From Knoxdaviesia capensis (taxonomy: Eukaryota > Ascomycota > Sordariomycetes > Microascales > Gondwanamycetaceae): 64,000 nt of DNA. The notes under the pieces were generated by a model. That model searched no databases. It saw only the letters and a list, made by a program, of their open reading frames with translations, and was not told the origin of the DNA. The DNA is taken from positions 3,064,687-3,128,686 of the forward strand of contig LNGK01000008.1 of the NCBI GenBank assembly GCA_001510575.1, given 5' to 3'. Of the stretch, positions 56,042 through 64,000 are shown piece after piece (positions within the stretch are counted from its first letter, which is position 1; each line of letters opens with the position of its first letter). Position numbers and translations under genes: made by a program.

Positions 56042-56743
56042 GATGGGGAGATGCTGGCACGGAGTCCGTCCGGCCAGGTCCGGGGAGAAGAAGGAAGGGA
56101 GAAATGGCGTCAGATGGCTCAATATCCTGCTACAAAACCATAGTTGGTTGGTCTGTTCAGTATGCAGAAGCCGAGGGATGGAGAGCTAAAGATACATGTG
56201 TGAATAGCACGATGATCGATACGGCTCGAGACGTTCGGATGACGCTCACGACAAACGAAGCGCGGAAAACGCGACGGAAAATTGGTTAAGGTTAAGGTCA
56301 ACTGCCAGCAGCTGCGGCATCAGCCTGACAGCTGGCAGACTTAGAGCTATCCCATATCAATATACTTTTGAGCCAAGAGTGGGTATTGGGGGGATATCAG
56401 TAGAGTCGAAACAACAGGCCGTAAGTAGTCATACATTTGGTTCCTGGCCGCCACCGTCCCCATTTCTTTTCATCCCCGCGCTGCGATTTCGGCGCCAGAA
56501 AAACTATTCGAGGGTTTTGGCTCAATTGGGTGTTGGGATAAAGAAACAACAAAGTTGAATGGCGTGAGTCACTTAGGATCTGTGTCAATTTTTATGTTTC
56601 ATTTCTGTTTATACTGTTTGCGCTGATACTTGGTGACACTGAACTTCACTCGGTGATCTATCTCCTAATTGACGGATCCTGAGTTGCCTTCCCTCTTCTC
56701 TTTCTTCCCCACCAACATCTCCATTCTCCCCCCTCCTAACACT
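56042..56743. other. Shared divergent promoter, lipoate ligase and chorismate synthase
   Basis: About 0.7 kb. It contains two CAGCTG motifs (56309 and 56329), as in the ALG2 promoter, and a Gcn4/CpcA-type site at 56565. No gene is seen. Confidence 0.6.
56565..56571 (+). promoter_or_regulatory. CpcA/Gcn4 recognition site (TGAGTCA)
   Basis: TGAGTCA matches the cross-pathway control element TGA(C/G)TCA and lies 173 bp before the chorismate synthase ATG. Aromatic amino-acid biosynthesis genes are classical targets of Gcn4/CpcA, so amino-acid starvation control is likely (inference from site and gene). Confidence 0.6.
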
Positions 56744-58013
56744 ATGTCGACCTTTGGCAGTGTGTTCCGGGTGACAACGTAAGTTCCCGTTCCTCCCACC
56801 CCTTCTGCCTGTGTCACGTCCGCCTGTCTAACGCACACCCCCCAGCTTCGGCGAGTCCCACGGCAAAGCCGTCGGCTGCATTGTCGACTGCCCGCCGCCA
56901 GGCCTGGCGCTGACCGAAGCCGACATCCAGCCGCAACTCAACCGCCGCCGGCCCGGCCAAAGCTCGATCACCACGCCGCGCGACGAGAAGGACCGCGTGA
57001 CCATCCTCTCCGGCACCGAGGCCGGCTTCACGCTGGGCACGCCGCTCAGCCTGGTGGTCGCCAACGAAGACCAGCGCCCGCACGACTACGGCGGCGCCAC
57101 CGTCGACCTGTACCCGCGGCCCAGCCACGCCGACTTCACCTACCAGCACAAGTACGGCATCAAGGCCAGCAGCGGCGGCGGCCGCAGCAGCGCGCGCGAG
57201 ACCATTGCGCGCGTGGCCGCCGGTGCCGTGGCCGAGAAGTACCTGCGCGAGGCCTACGGCGTCGAGATCGTCGCCTTCGTGTCGTCGGTCGGCCCCGAGG
57301 AGCTCGTGCCCGAGACCGCCGAGTTCCCCAACCGGTCCGCGAACCCGCACTTCCAGAAGCTCGTCGACACGCTGTCGCGCGCGGACGTCGACTCGTTCCT
57401 GCCCGTGCGCTGCCCCGACGCCGGCGCCTCGGCCCGCATGGAGGCGCTGATTGCCCGCCTCAAGACCGAGAACAACAGCACCGGCGGCACCGTCACCTGC
57501 GTCGTGCGCAACGTGCCGGCCGGCCTCGGCGAGCCTACCTTTGACAAGATGGAGGCCAAACTCGCCCATGCCATGCTGAGCATCCCCGCCGTCAAGGCGT
57601 TCGAGATCGGCTCCGGCTTCGGCGGCACCCGCATGGTCGGCTCCGAGCACAACGACCCCTTCGTCAAGGCGGCCGACGCCCCGCCCGTCTCCGGCCCGCC
57701 CGCCACGTCGCCGCTGCCCGCTGCCAAGCTGTCCACCAAGACCAACCACTCCGGAGGCATCCAGGGCGGAATCACCAACGGCGCCAACATCTACTTCCGA
57801 GTCGGCTTCAAGCCCCCGGCAACTATCAGCCAGGACCAGGTCACCGCCACCTATGAGGGTGATACTGACGGTGTGTTGGCTGCCAAGGGCCGCCACGATC
57901 CCTGTGTCGTGCCCCGCGCGGTTCCGATTGTGGAGGCCATGGCTGCCCTGGTTGTCATGGACATGCTGGCTATCCAACAGTCTCGACGGTCGATGGCGCC
58001 GTTGAGGTCGTAG
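56744..58013 (+). CDS. ARO2: Chorismate synthase (2 exons)
   Basis: Exons 56744-56778 and 56846-58013; the 67 bp intron has GTAAGT, CTAAC near 56828 and CCAG, and splits the codon just before FGESHG. Product 400 residues starting MSTFGSVFRVTTFGESHG. Family signatures are complete: GESHGKAVGCIVD with PPPGL, RRRPGQSSITTPRDE, GGGRSSARETIARVAAGAVAEKYL-type FMN/phosphate-binding segment (about residues 124-146), and SGGIQGGITNGANIYFRVGFKP near 325-345. The enzyme converts 5-enolpyruvylshikimate 3-phosphate to chorismate, the last step of the shikimate pathway, using reduced FMN; fungal forms also reduce FMN with NADPH. Length fits the family. The body is extremely GC-rich, which creates a long meaningless frame on the opposite strand. 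Confidence 0.97.
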
Positions 58014-58586
58014 GGCCAAGTCTAAATCCGGTGGAGGTCTCTGTATAGAGCAAGGCTGGCGGCATATGAGATACCATAACACTACTACATACTTCGCATA
58101 TACACATCTCAAGAGGAGCATTTGAGTATAGCAATGAAAAGTTTACCATTTTTCCGATTCTAAGCTTAACATACTGTACAGTAGTACACAGATTGTAAAT
58201 CCTGACATGATCAATTTCGTATTTCAAGGGGCATTCTTGCATACACCGTAGATTATCATTCTGAATTGCATTTCATATCCATCGTAATTCCTCTCAATAG
58301 ACATAACAATCTCCAACATTGACTCGTCTCTGCTCATAACAACAAAAGAAAACAACACCTGCTAAGTAATAATAACAACACAACAAAAACAATCCAGTGG
58401 CGAAGACAAAAAGTTAAACCATGAAAAAAGGGGAAATCCTCGCTCTGCTAGAAAAAGACAAACGAGGCTAAAAACTCCGGAAAAGATGGAAATCTCTTCA
58501 CCTGACAATCTTGCTTGTAAAACTCCAGATAAAAAAAAAGGAAAAGACTTCCGCTCCGGCCGGCTAAGCCACTCTCTCCGGGAAAC
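58014..58586. other. Convergent intergenic region
   Basis: AT-rich 0.57 kb between two gene 3' ends, presumably both 3' untranslated regions. It includes a 12 bp palindrome at 58172. Nothing else is seen. Confidence 0.6.
58172..58183. repeat. 12 bp palindrome TACTGTACAGTA
   Basis: Perfect palindrome, same core as the copies in the desert, here between convergent 3' ends. Confidence 0.8.
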
Positions 58587-61500
58587 TTAAAGCTCCTCGT
58601 GGAAGACATCTAGCTCCGGCTCCGGCTCGGACACCGGAGCGATAGGCTCCGCAAGGTCTAGGCCCGGAGCCTCGACTTCACCAACATCCTCCACGACGAG
58701 AAGATTTTCAATATCCGCAACCTCAACAGCCGCCAAAACGGGGGCATCTTCGACCAGACTTTCCGCGGCGTGCTCCACTTCGGAGTCCATATCAGCGCTG
58801 GCCTCAGGGACAACAAGCTGTTCTTGCACTGTCTCTTCCACCAGCTCCTCAACAGACTCTTGCGTGAACGCTTCCACCACCTCCGGTTCGATGTCGAAGT
58901 TAGGCTGAGAAACCGGCGTATACACCGGAGTCTGCGTCTCAGTCTCAGTGTGTGTCTTGATCTCAATGGCCGTCTGAATTTCCGTCTGCGTCTGGGTTTG
59001 CGTCTGAATCTGAGTCTGAGTCTGGATTTGTGTCTGCGTCTCCGTCACCGTCTCGACCACCCGCACTACCTCCCGCTCCAGAACCGTCTCTCGCTCCACC
59101 GGCTCAACATAGCGCGGCGGCGGCGGCGGCGCAACAGCAGCAGCAGCCTGCTCATACCCCATCGCCCCATCATGCGCACGACCCGGCGCGCCCGCGCCGC
59201 CGAACGCAACCACCGGCTCGCGCACATTCATGACAACAGGCGGCGGCGCGCCAAAGACCGCCCCACCCGTGCCCATAGCATTGTGGAACGGGCCCGCGTT
59301 GCCACCGCGCAGCGCGAGCAGCAGCGCAAGAAAGCTGAGCACTCCTATGACCAGGTTCTTGCGGTCCCGCACAAACACCCGCACCGCCTCCATCAGCAGC
59401 TCGGCAAGCGAGGCATTCTGGTACGCCGCGGCGGCTGCGGGCGGGGCCCGGCGCTGGCCGCCGAATTGGTGGTGGTCCCGCGCATACGGCGGTGCGTGGG
59501 CGCTCCCGCCGCCGCGAGATTGCGGGGTTGGCGATGCGTACCGGCTATCAGGGCCGCCATCGTAGTGGTGGCCGCGGTACTGCGGCGAGGGGTGGTGGTA
59601 CACGCGCATGTGCGGCTCGGGCGAGAGGTACTGCCGGCCCGACATCGAGACCGCCGGAGACACAGGGAACGACAGGTCGGTCGGCGTGGGCGACCGGTGG
59701 CGCGCGTATCCGTCGTCATGGTCCGGATGCATACGCATGGTATCGTCATCCTCATCGATGCTCCGGTTGTGGCTGTGGCTGTGGCGGTGGGAGTGTTCGC
59801 GCATGCTGCTGCGCGGGGGCGTGTGTCCGTAGATCTCGCGCAATCGCTCCTCATCACGCCGGCGGCGCTCTTCCTCAGCTGATGAAGTCGGGGGGTCGTT
59901 GACATAGATTTCAGGGGTTGGCGCCATCGACCGTGACATCGGCCGGTCCCGCGGTTGCTGGTAGGGGGTGGAAGATTGCGCTGGCGGAGGAGAAAACGCC
60001 CGCCTGGAAGCCTGGGGAGTGCCACTGCGCGTGGACGGTCTGTCCGTGGTCTGACGGCTAACGGTATCACGACGGCTATGGACCGAGTACGCGCGAGGCT
60101 TCGGCTCAATATTTTCCTCGTCCAGAAACGGAGCAACCGGCTCCTCAACAGCCGCCTCAGGGGTGGGAGACGACACCGTAGGCGCCACCATCTCCTCTTC
60201 AGGCTCCTCGGGCTGCTCAACCTCGTCGGCCCGGCGCTTAAGTTCGGCGGCCAGACGAGAAATCTCCTCTTGCACAAAGGGCTCAACGATCGGCTCAATC
60301 TCAACATCAACCCGCTCCATCTCCCGCCAGCACGCGTCCCAAGCTCCGGCCTTCATAAGCCCGTTGCTGGCATACACCGTCACCCGGAACACCTTGCCGG
60401 AGCCCAGCGCGTCATAGCGGATCTCGTTGCGGCACGTCGAGCACCAGTGAGTTTTAGCCGCCGCACCTCCACGCGATTCCACGCCATTGTCAGTAGCATC
60501 GTCATCCTCGTCGTCTTCAAAGTCTTCGCTAAAGTAGTCTTCAAGAAGACTCATCTCGTTTGCCGGACCCAGATAGTGCCCGCACTCCAGAATGCGCGCG
60601 CGGCGCCGGAGGGGCAGCTCCAACACCTCCAACAGTCGCTCTTCCAGCACCTCATAATCATTCTGAGGGTGGGGTAGAAGAATGCCACGCTCCAGCACGG
60701 TATCGCCAAGCCTCTCGCTGAGGAGTCTCCAGGCAGCCAGCAGATTCTTCACGCCCTCGGAAAGAGGCGACGGCGCAGACTTTGAGAAGGTGGACGAGAG
60801 CACGCCATTCCGCTCGGCCTTCTCGGCGGCCGACGCAGCAGCCGAAGCTTCCTCCAGCACCTCGCCCCATGCCCAACGCAGAGGCAGAAGGGTAACGTGC
60901 AGCAGGACCAGCGGGGCAGGCTCGGGCTTCTTGAACCGCGGCGGCGTGCGGCCCTTAGGCGAGTACTGCATAGAGGAGCTTCCAGCACCGCCCATGAGAA
61001 GGCTGGTCCGCTTGGCCGAGCGAGGTGACCCGAAGATCGACGGCGGGGGAGACGAAAGCTGCATGGCGCGCACTGACGACGGAGTACGGAAGCGCGGGCG
61101 CGGTGTTCCTCGAATAGTATCCATCAACGCCGCGCCATGTTCGCCAAGATCGCCGTAGCGGTTATCATTAACCAGAGCTTCGTAGTCGTCATCCTCGTAT
61201 TGCGACATGGTGGAAATCAAAGGCGACCGCATTCCTTGCGTCATGTTGTCGTAAGCGCCGGCGAATGAGTTGCCACTTTCGCGACGCAGATCTGCTTCGT
61301 TCTCGGCTTTCGCGTCCGTCTTGTGAAGCGCATTACTGCCCACGGAGCCTAGCGAGCTGCGGGGGCTCTTATCGCTGAACACATCATCATCGTCTTCGTT
61401 CTGAGAGCTGCTATCGTCAAACGTGGTCGGAATCTGCTGTGCTGCGGTGTTGTCCCCTTCAGTCGCGGGTTGCTCTTCGAGTAGAGATTCGCTAATAGCG

Positions 61501-62090
61501 CTGTCGCGACGAGATGACGATGCGCTCGGAGCGTGAGAGGGGGATAGATCATGCTCAGCTGCCTCGTCGCCCGCAGTCGAGTCACGGTCGGTGTCCTCCG
61601 TGGGGGGGATCGGACTGGACGACTTCTCTTTTTCGATCTGCGCTACCACGGCCCGAGCCGCAGCATGAATCAGCGCCTCGGTGCGCCCGGAAACCCGGCG
61701 GTCCCCAGACGCAGCAGATACCGCCGACGATCTGCGCAACTCGTCGGCGCTCTCGGGAAGTGCGACCTCCTGAGCACCGGCCAAAGATGAGCGAGTGCTT
61801 GTTGTACCTGTCGCTTCGGGAATGGAGTCGACTTCCTTCGGCTCAGATGCCTGAAGATTGAGCTTCTCGTCGGCGAGCATGTCTTCGCCGCAGGTTTGTT
61901 CGGAATCGGCCACGGCGCGTATTAAGGTCTCGTCCAGGTTCTCGATCTCGGCCAGAGGCTCGCCGTCCTTCGGCACCGTTTGGTGGGGGGTCGTTGTCGA
62001 GTCGGCAGTATCGACAGAGGCCTTCACAGGCGTGGTTTCACACGAGTCGACATGGATTTCGAAATCCGGATCTGCAGCCAAAGTCGCCAT
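58587..62090 (-). CDS. Hypothetical large protein with one membrane segment and Gln/Thr repeats
   Basis: 1167 residues from the ATG at 62090 (MATLAADPDFEIHVD); an upstream Met at 62195 would add 35 residues. I do not recognise a named family. The N-terminal third is acidic and disordered. A more ordered region at about 420-650 contains basic LRRRARILECGHYLGP and a CSTC pair (C550, C553), possibly a metal-binding hairpin, followed by VYASNGLMKAGAWDACWREMERVDVEIEP. Residues 700-890 are His/Arg/Ser-rich. One hydrophobic helix, about 912-930 (LVIGVLSFLALLLAL), is the only membrane segment; there is no N-terminal signal. The last 240 residues hold an alternating T-E/I-Q-T repeat (about 1033-1060) and an acidic tail. 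The topology suggests a tail-proximal single-pass protein of an internal membrane (inference). Convergent with chorismate synthase. Confidence 0.8.
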   Translation of the reverse strand: MATLAADPDFEIHVDSCETTPVKASVDTADSTTTPHQTVPKDGEPLAEIENLDETLIRAVADSEQTCGEDMLADEKLNLQASEPKEVDSIPEATGTTSTRSSLAGAQEVALPESADELRRSSAVSAASGDRRVSGRTEALIHAAARAVVAQIEKEKSSSPIPPTEDTDRDSTAGDEAAEHDLSPSHAPSASSSRRDSAISESLLEEQPATEGDNTAAQQIPTTFDDSSSQNEDDDDVFSDKSPRSSLGSVGSNALHKTDAKAENEADLRRESGNSFAGAYDNMTQGMRSPLISTMSQYEDDDYEALVNDNRYGDLGEHGAALMDTIRGTPRPRFRTPSSVRAMQLSSPPPSIFGSPRSAKRTSLLMGGAGSSSMQYSPKGRTPPRFKKPEPAPLVLLHVTLLPLRWAWGEVLEEASAAASAAEKAERNGVLSSTFSKSAPSPLSEGVKNLLAAWRLLSERLGDTVLERGILLPHPQNDYEVLEERLLEVLELPLRRRARILECGHYLGPANEMSLLEDYFSEDFEDDEDDDATDNGVESRGGAAAKTHWCSTCRNEIRYDALGSGKVFRVTVYASNGLMKAGAWDACWREMERVDVEIEPIVEPFVQEEISRLAAELKRRADEVEQPEEPEEEMVAPTVSSPTPEAAVEEPVAPFLDEENIEPKPRAYSVHSRRDTVSRQTTDRPSTRSGTPQASRRAFSPPPAQSSTPYQQPRDRPMSRSMAPTPEIYVNDPPTSSAEEERRRRDEERLREIYGHTPPRSSMREHSHRHSHSHNRSIDEDDDTMRMHPDHDDGYARHRSPTPTDLSFPVSPAVSMSGRQYLSPEPHMRVYHHPSPQYRGHHYDGGPDSRYASPTPQSRGGGSAHAPPYARDHHQFGGQRRAPPAAAAAYQNASLAELLMEAVRVFVRDRKNLVIGVLSFLALLLALRGGNAGPFHNAMGTGGAVFGAPPPVVMNVREPVVAFGGAGAPGRAHDGAMGYEQAAAAVAPPPPPRYVEPVERETVLEREVVRVVETVTETQTQIQTQTQIQTQTQTQTEIQTAIEIKTHTETETQTPVYTPVSQPNFDIEPEVVEAFTQESVEELVEETVQEQLVVPEASADMDSEVEHAAESLVEDAPVLAAVEVADIENLLVVEDVGEVEAPGLDLAEPIAPVSEPEPELDVFHEEL

Positions 62091-63612
62091 TTTCGGAGAG
62101 GCTGTTCCAGTCACAGCTGGTTTAAAAAGTAATGGGTGTTGTCCGAATGATACTGTGTGAGGGAACTTCGGGCCATGAACAAACCAGAAATTCACTCCTC
62201 AGACCCAGCTCCCCTATTTGTTTCTCAGCTCAAAAAAAAATAGAAGCAAGAGAAAGGCAAACGGGAAGAAACGACAGATGTGGCACAAAGAATCAAATGT
62301 CGTGCAAGCTCAATGAAGGTTGCACAGGTACAAGACTATTAAAACACAGATGTTGCTGGAATGGGCTCGTTGCACGGAAAGGGAGGAAGTTATTCATATG
62401 GAGAAAAGGGAGAAAAAAGAAAGAGAAAAGGAGGAAAATTTCAAGGAAGGAGAACCGAGTTGAGGGAAGGGGAAAAAACCAAACTTCAAGATGAGTAAAA
62501 ACCACGACTTTGTGACCTGCTGAAGTGTTTTGATTGTAACAACACTATGGAAGATACCAGCAATAGATTGAAGAGGGATAAAAACCAATCAGCCCGTGAT
62601 AATTCTTAGGGCCGGCCCAGTGTTTACTTCTGGTTGCTCTGGCAGCGACAAAGCAACGGCCGCCAACTCATCAACTAAAATGACGGCGCTGGAAAAAAAG
62701 ATATGGTGGCGGTTGTGGCGTTAAATGGCACACCGCCACATCGGGTTGTCCCTACAATTTCAGATTTCAGGTACGAGACCCACGAATTGGCCCTCCGGCT
62801 GAAGGAATGGTGCAAATGTCGAATTGAAGAGGAGGGATAATGCGTGTCACGGAAAATTGTACTGTTAAAACAAGGGTAAATATACTGCCAAAGTTATGTG
62901 TCGACTCTCAGCTCCCACTAACCGCGGACTTGAAGCGGGATATTGAAAAAGCAAAGAGAACAGCTCCCATCTAGAAATCTTTATAACAACCGACGCAGCT
63001 GCCAAAATGTTGGGCAGCCGACAAACCGCCAACCGTTCGCTCCAAGACCCCACGATGTGTACGGAAACAATTCCAGACGCACAGAAACTGAAGAGGAAAG
63101 AAGAATGCATGTATCCACAAAAAAACGGTGTCAAAGAGAAACTCTATAAGCTTGGTAGATGACAGAAAGACGCTTGCCGTATGCTCCCGGACCGGCGCTC
63201 AAAAAAGACGCCCAAAACAAAAACAGATTGGCATCGCCTGTGTTATCCTCCCTCTGCGAGAAAAAAAAAAACAAGAAAAAAAAGTTCAAAAATGATAGAA
63301 CAAGACACGAAAAAAAGTGGCGAACATAGGAGAAATCAAGAGCAAGAAAATAGCAAGAATATCCCCGGATCTACCCTCCTTTCCATCATCTTCATAATAC
63401 AGGCAAAAAGTGCGGGTCGGAGTTTCTATAAGAAAGGACTTTTGGTTTTTGCGGGATATCGTTTGCGTTGTGTCTGGCTCCCTCCGTTTCGTCTCCATCA
63501 ACAGCGTTGGTTCATTACGGAGTCGGGCTTCTCTAACTCGAGAGGGCTGGTTCTGGTACCTTGGAAAGCGTTGAAGGTATTAAGCGTATGATAGCATTTC
63601 CCAATCAACCGC
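62091..63612. other. 1.5 kb intergenic region
   Basis: Upstream of the large membrane protein and downstream of the phosphate carrier (both minus strand). Purine-rich near 62400-62480 and A-rich near 63190-63350. It includes an inverted repeat at 62706-62739. No gene is seen. Confidence 0.5.
62706..62739. repeat. Inverted repeat GTGGCGGT / ACCGCCAC
   Basis: Perfect 8 bp arms at 62706-62713 and 62732-62739, with partly complementary inner bases (TGTGGC, GGCACA). May be a protein-binding site or a chance hairpin. Confidence 0.45.
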
Positions 63613-64000
63613 TTATTTGCCGATCTCAACACCGCCGGCAGCGCCGAGAGCCTTCTTGACGTCACCGTAGATGGCGAACTGGAAGGCGGTCAGGGTACCG
63701 ACCATGAAGAGACGGGCACCGATACCGGTGAACGAGCCCTTGAGACCGAGCTCACGAGCGATCTTGATCAGGCGAGTGGTGGTGCCCTCACCGGGCAGAC
63801 CCTTGGTCTTGTTGATCTTGGACAGCATGGTGTCAGCCGGCTGGGAGATGATGGCAGCGGCGAAACCAGCAACCAGACCAGAGCCCAGGTTGGTGGCAGT
63901 CTGGAGGCTATCCGACATCTGATCCTTGGGGTAGACGCGGAAGACAGCCTCCGCGACCTTCTCGTACACGACGAACTTGGCCATGGTGTAAGGGACCCTG
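63613..64000 (-). CDS. MIR1: Mitochondrial phosphate carrier, C-terminal part (cut by window edge)
   Basis: About 128 residues are visible; the frame stays open through the right edge (VPYTMAKFVVYEKVAEA), so the gene continues beyond 64000 and the Met at 63984 is internal. The mitochondrial carrier signature PADTMLSK (PxDxxxxK) and the third-repeat segment GIGARLFMVGTLTAFQFAIYG are those of the phosphate carrier (yeast Mir1), which imports phosphate into the mitochondrial matrix for ATP synthesis. The C-terminus ends GGVEIGK before a TAA. Codon use is strongly biased to C-ending codons such as AAG, ATC and GTC, as expected of a highly expressed gene. Confidence 0.92.
   Translation of the reverse strand, partial: RVPYTMAKFVVYEKVAEAVFRVYPKDQMSDSLQTATNLGSGLVAGFAAAIISQPADTMLSKINKTKGLPGEGTTTRLIKIARELGLKGSFTGIGARLFMVGTLTAFQFAIYGDVKKALGAAGGVEIGK

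Noticed and set aside
56814..58121. 435-codon minus-strand frame opposite chorismate synthase
   Set aside because: It mirrors a very GC-rich conserved gene, is Gly/Val/Ala/Arg-rich without a domain, and has no proper start; it is a by-product of codon bias.
1..64000. CRISPR arrays, phage or bacterial features
   Set aside because: No regularly spaced direct repeats with unique spacers, and every supported gene is fungal nuclear.

Overview
The window looks like chromosomal DNA of a filamentous ascomycete, most likely Eurotiomycetes (Aspergillus/Penicillium-like). The evidence is: long single-exon genes with few, short introns (58-97 bp) carrying GT..AG borders and a CTAAC branch point; pyrimidine-rich leaders; a septation-network scaffold, fungal-type ALG2, lipoate ligase and chorismate synthase genes; and TTAGGG-type sequence. 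No bacterial, viral, plasmid or CRISPR feature is seen, and no secondary-metabolite cluster.

Layout. 0.6-28.3 kb is a normal gene-rich arm with seven genes: a disordered protein with NPW motifs (-), an unknown 690-residue protein (+), a large leucine-rich-repeat scaffold of the Cdc11/Nud1 (SepK) type (+), a TBC RabGAP (+), a crotonase-fold enoyl-CoA hydratase/isomerase (-), the ER mannosyltransferase ALG2 (+, 2 exons) and a Sak1/Ssp1-type kinase (-, 2 exons). 28.3-54.6 kb is a gene desert of about 26 kb. I cannot support any protein-coding gene, tRNA, rRNA or transposon in it. It does hold microsatellites, two assembly gaps in G/C runs, palindromes of the TACTGTACAGTA type, a same-strand recurrent CATGCAGTC motif and a CATAGCATGC repeat cluster. 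54.6-64 kb is gene-rich again: lipoate-protein ligase (-, 3 exons), chorismate synthase (+, 2 exons), a large single-pass membrane protein (-), and the C-terminal end of the mitochondrial phosphate carrier (-, cut by the window edge).

The genes are housekeeping genes from separate pathways: septation signalling, Rab traffic, fatty-acid metabolism, N-glycosylation, Snf1/AMPK activation, lipoylation, the shikimate pathway and mitochondrial phosphate import. Nothing suggests a co-regulated cluster. Lipoate ligase and chorismate synthase are divergent over a shared 0.7 kb promoter that carries a consensus Gcn4/CpcA site. The most unusual part of the window is the desert upstream of the Sak1-type kinase; its repeated short motifs are the best lead for something undescribed, but no function can be read from sequence alone.
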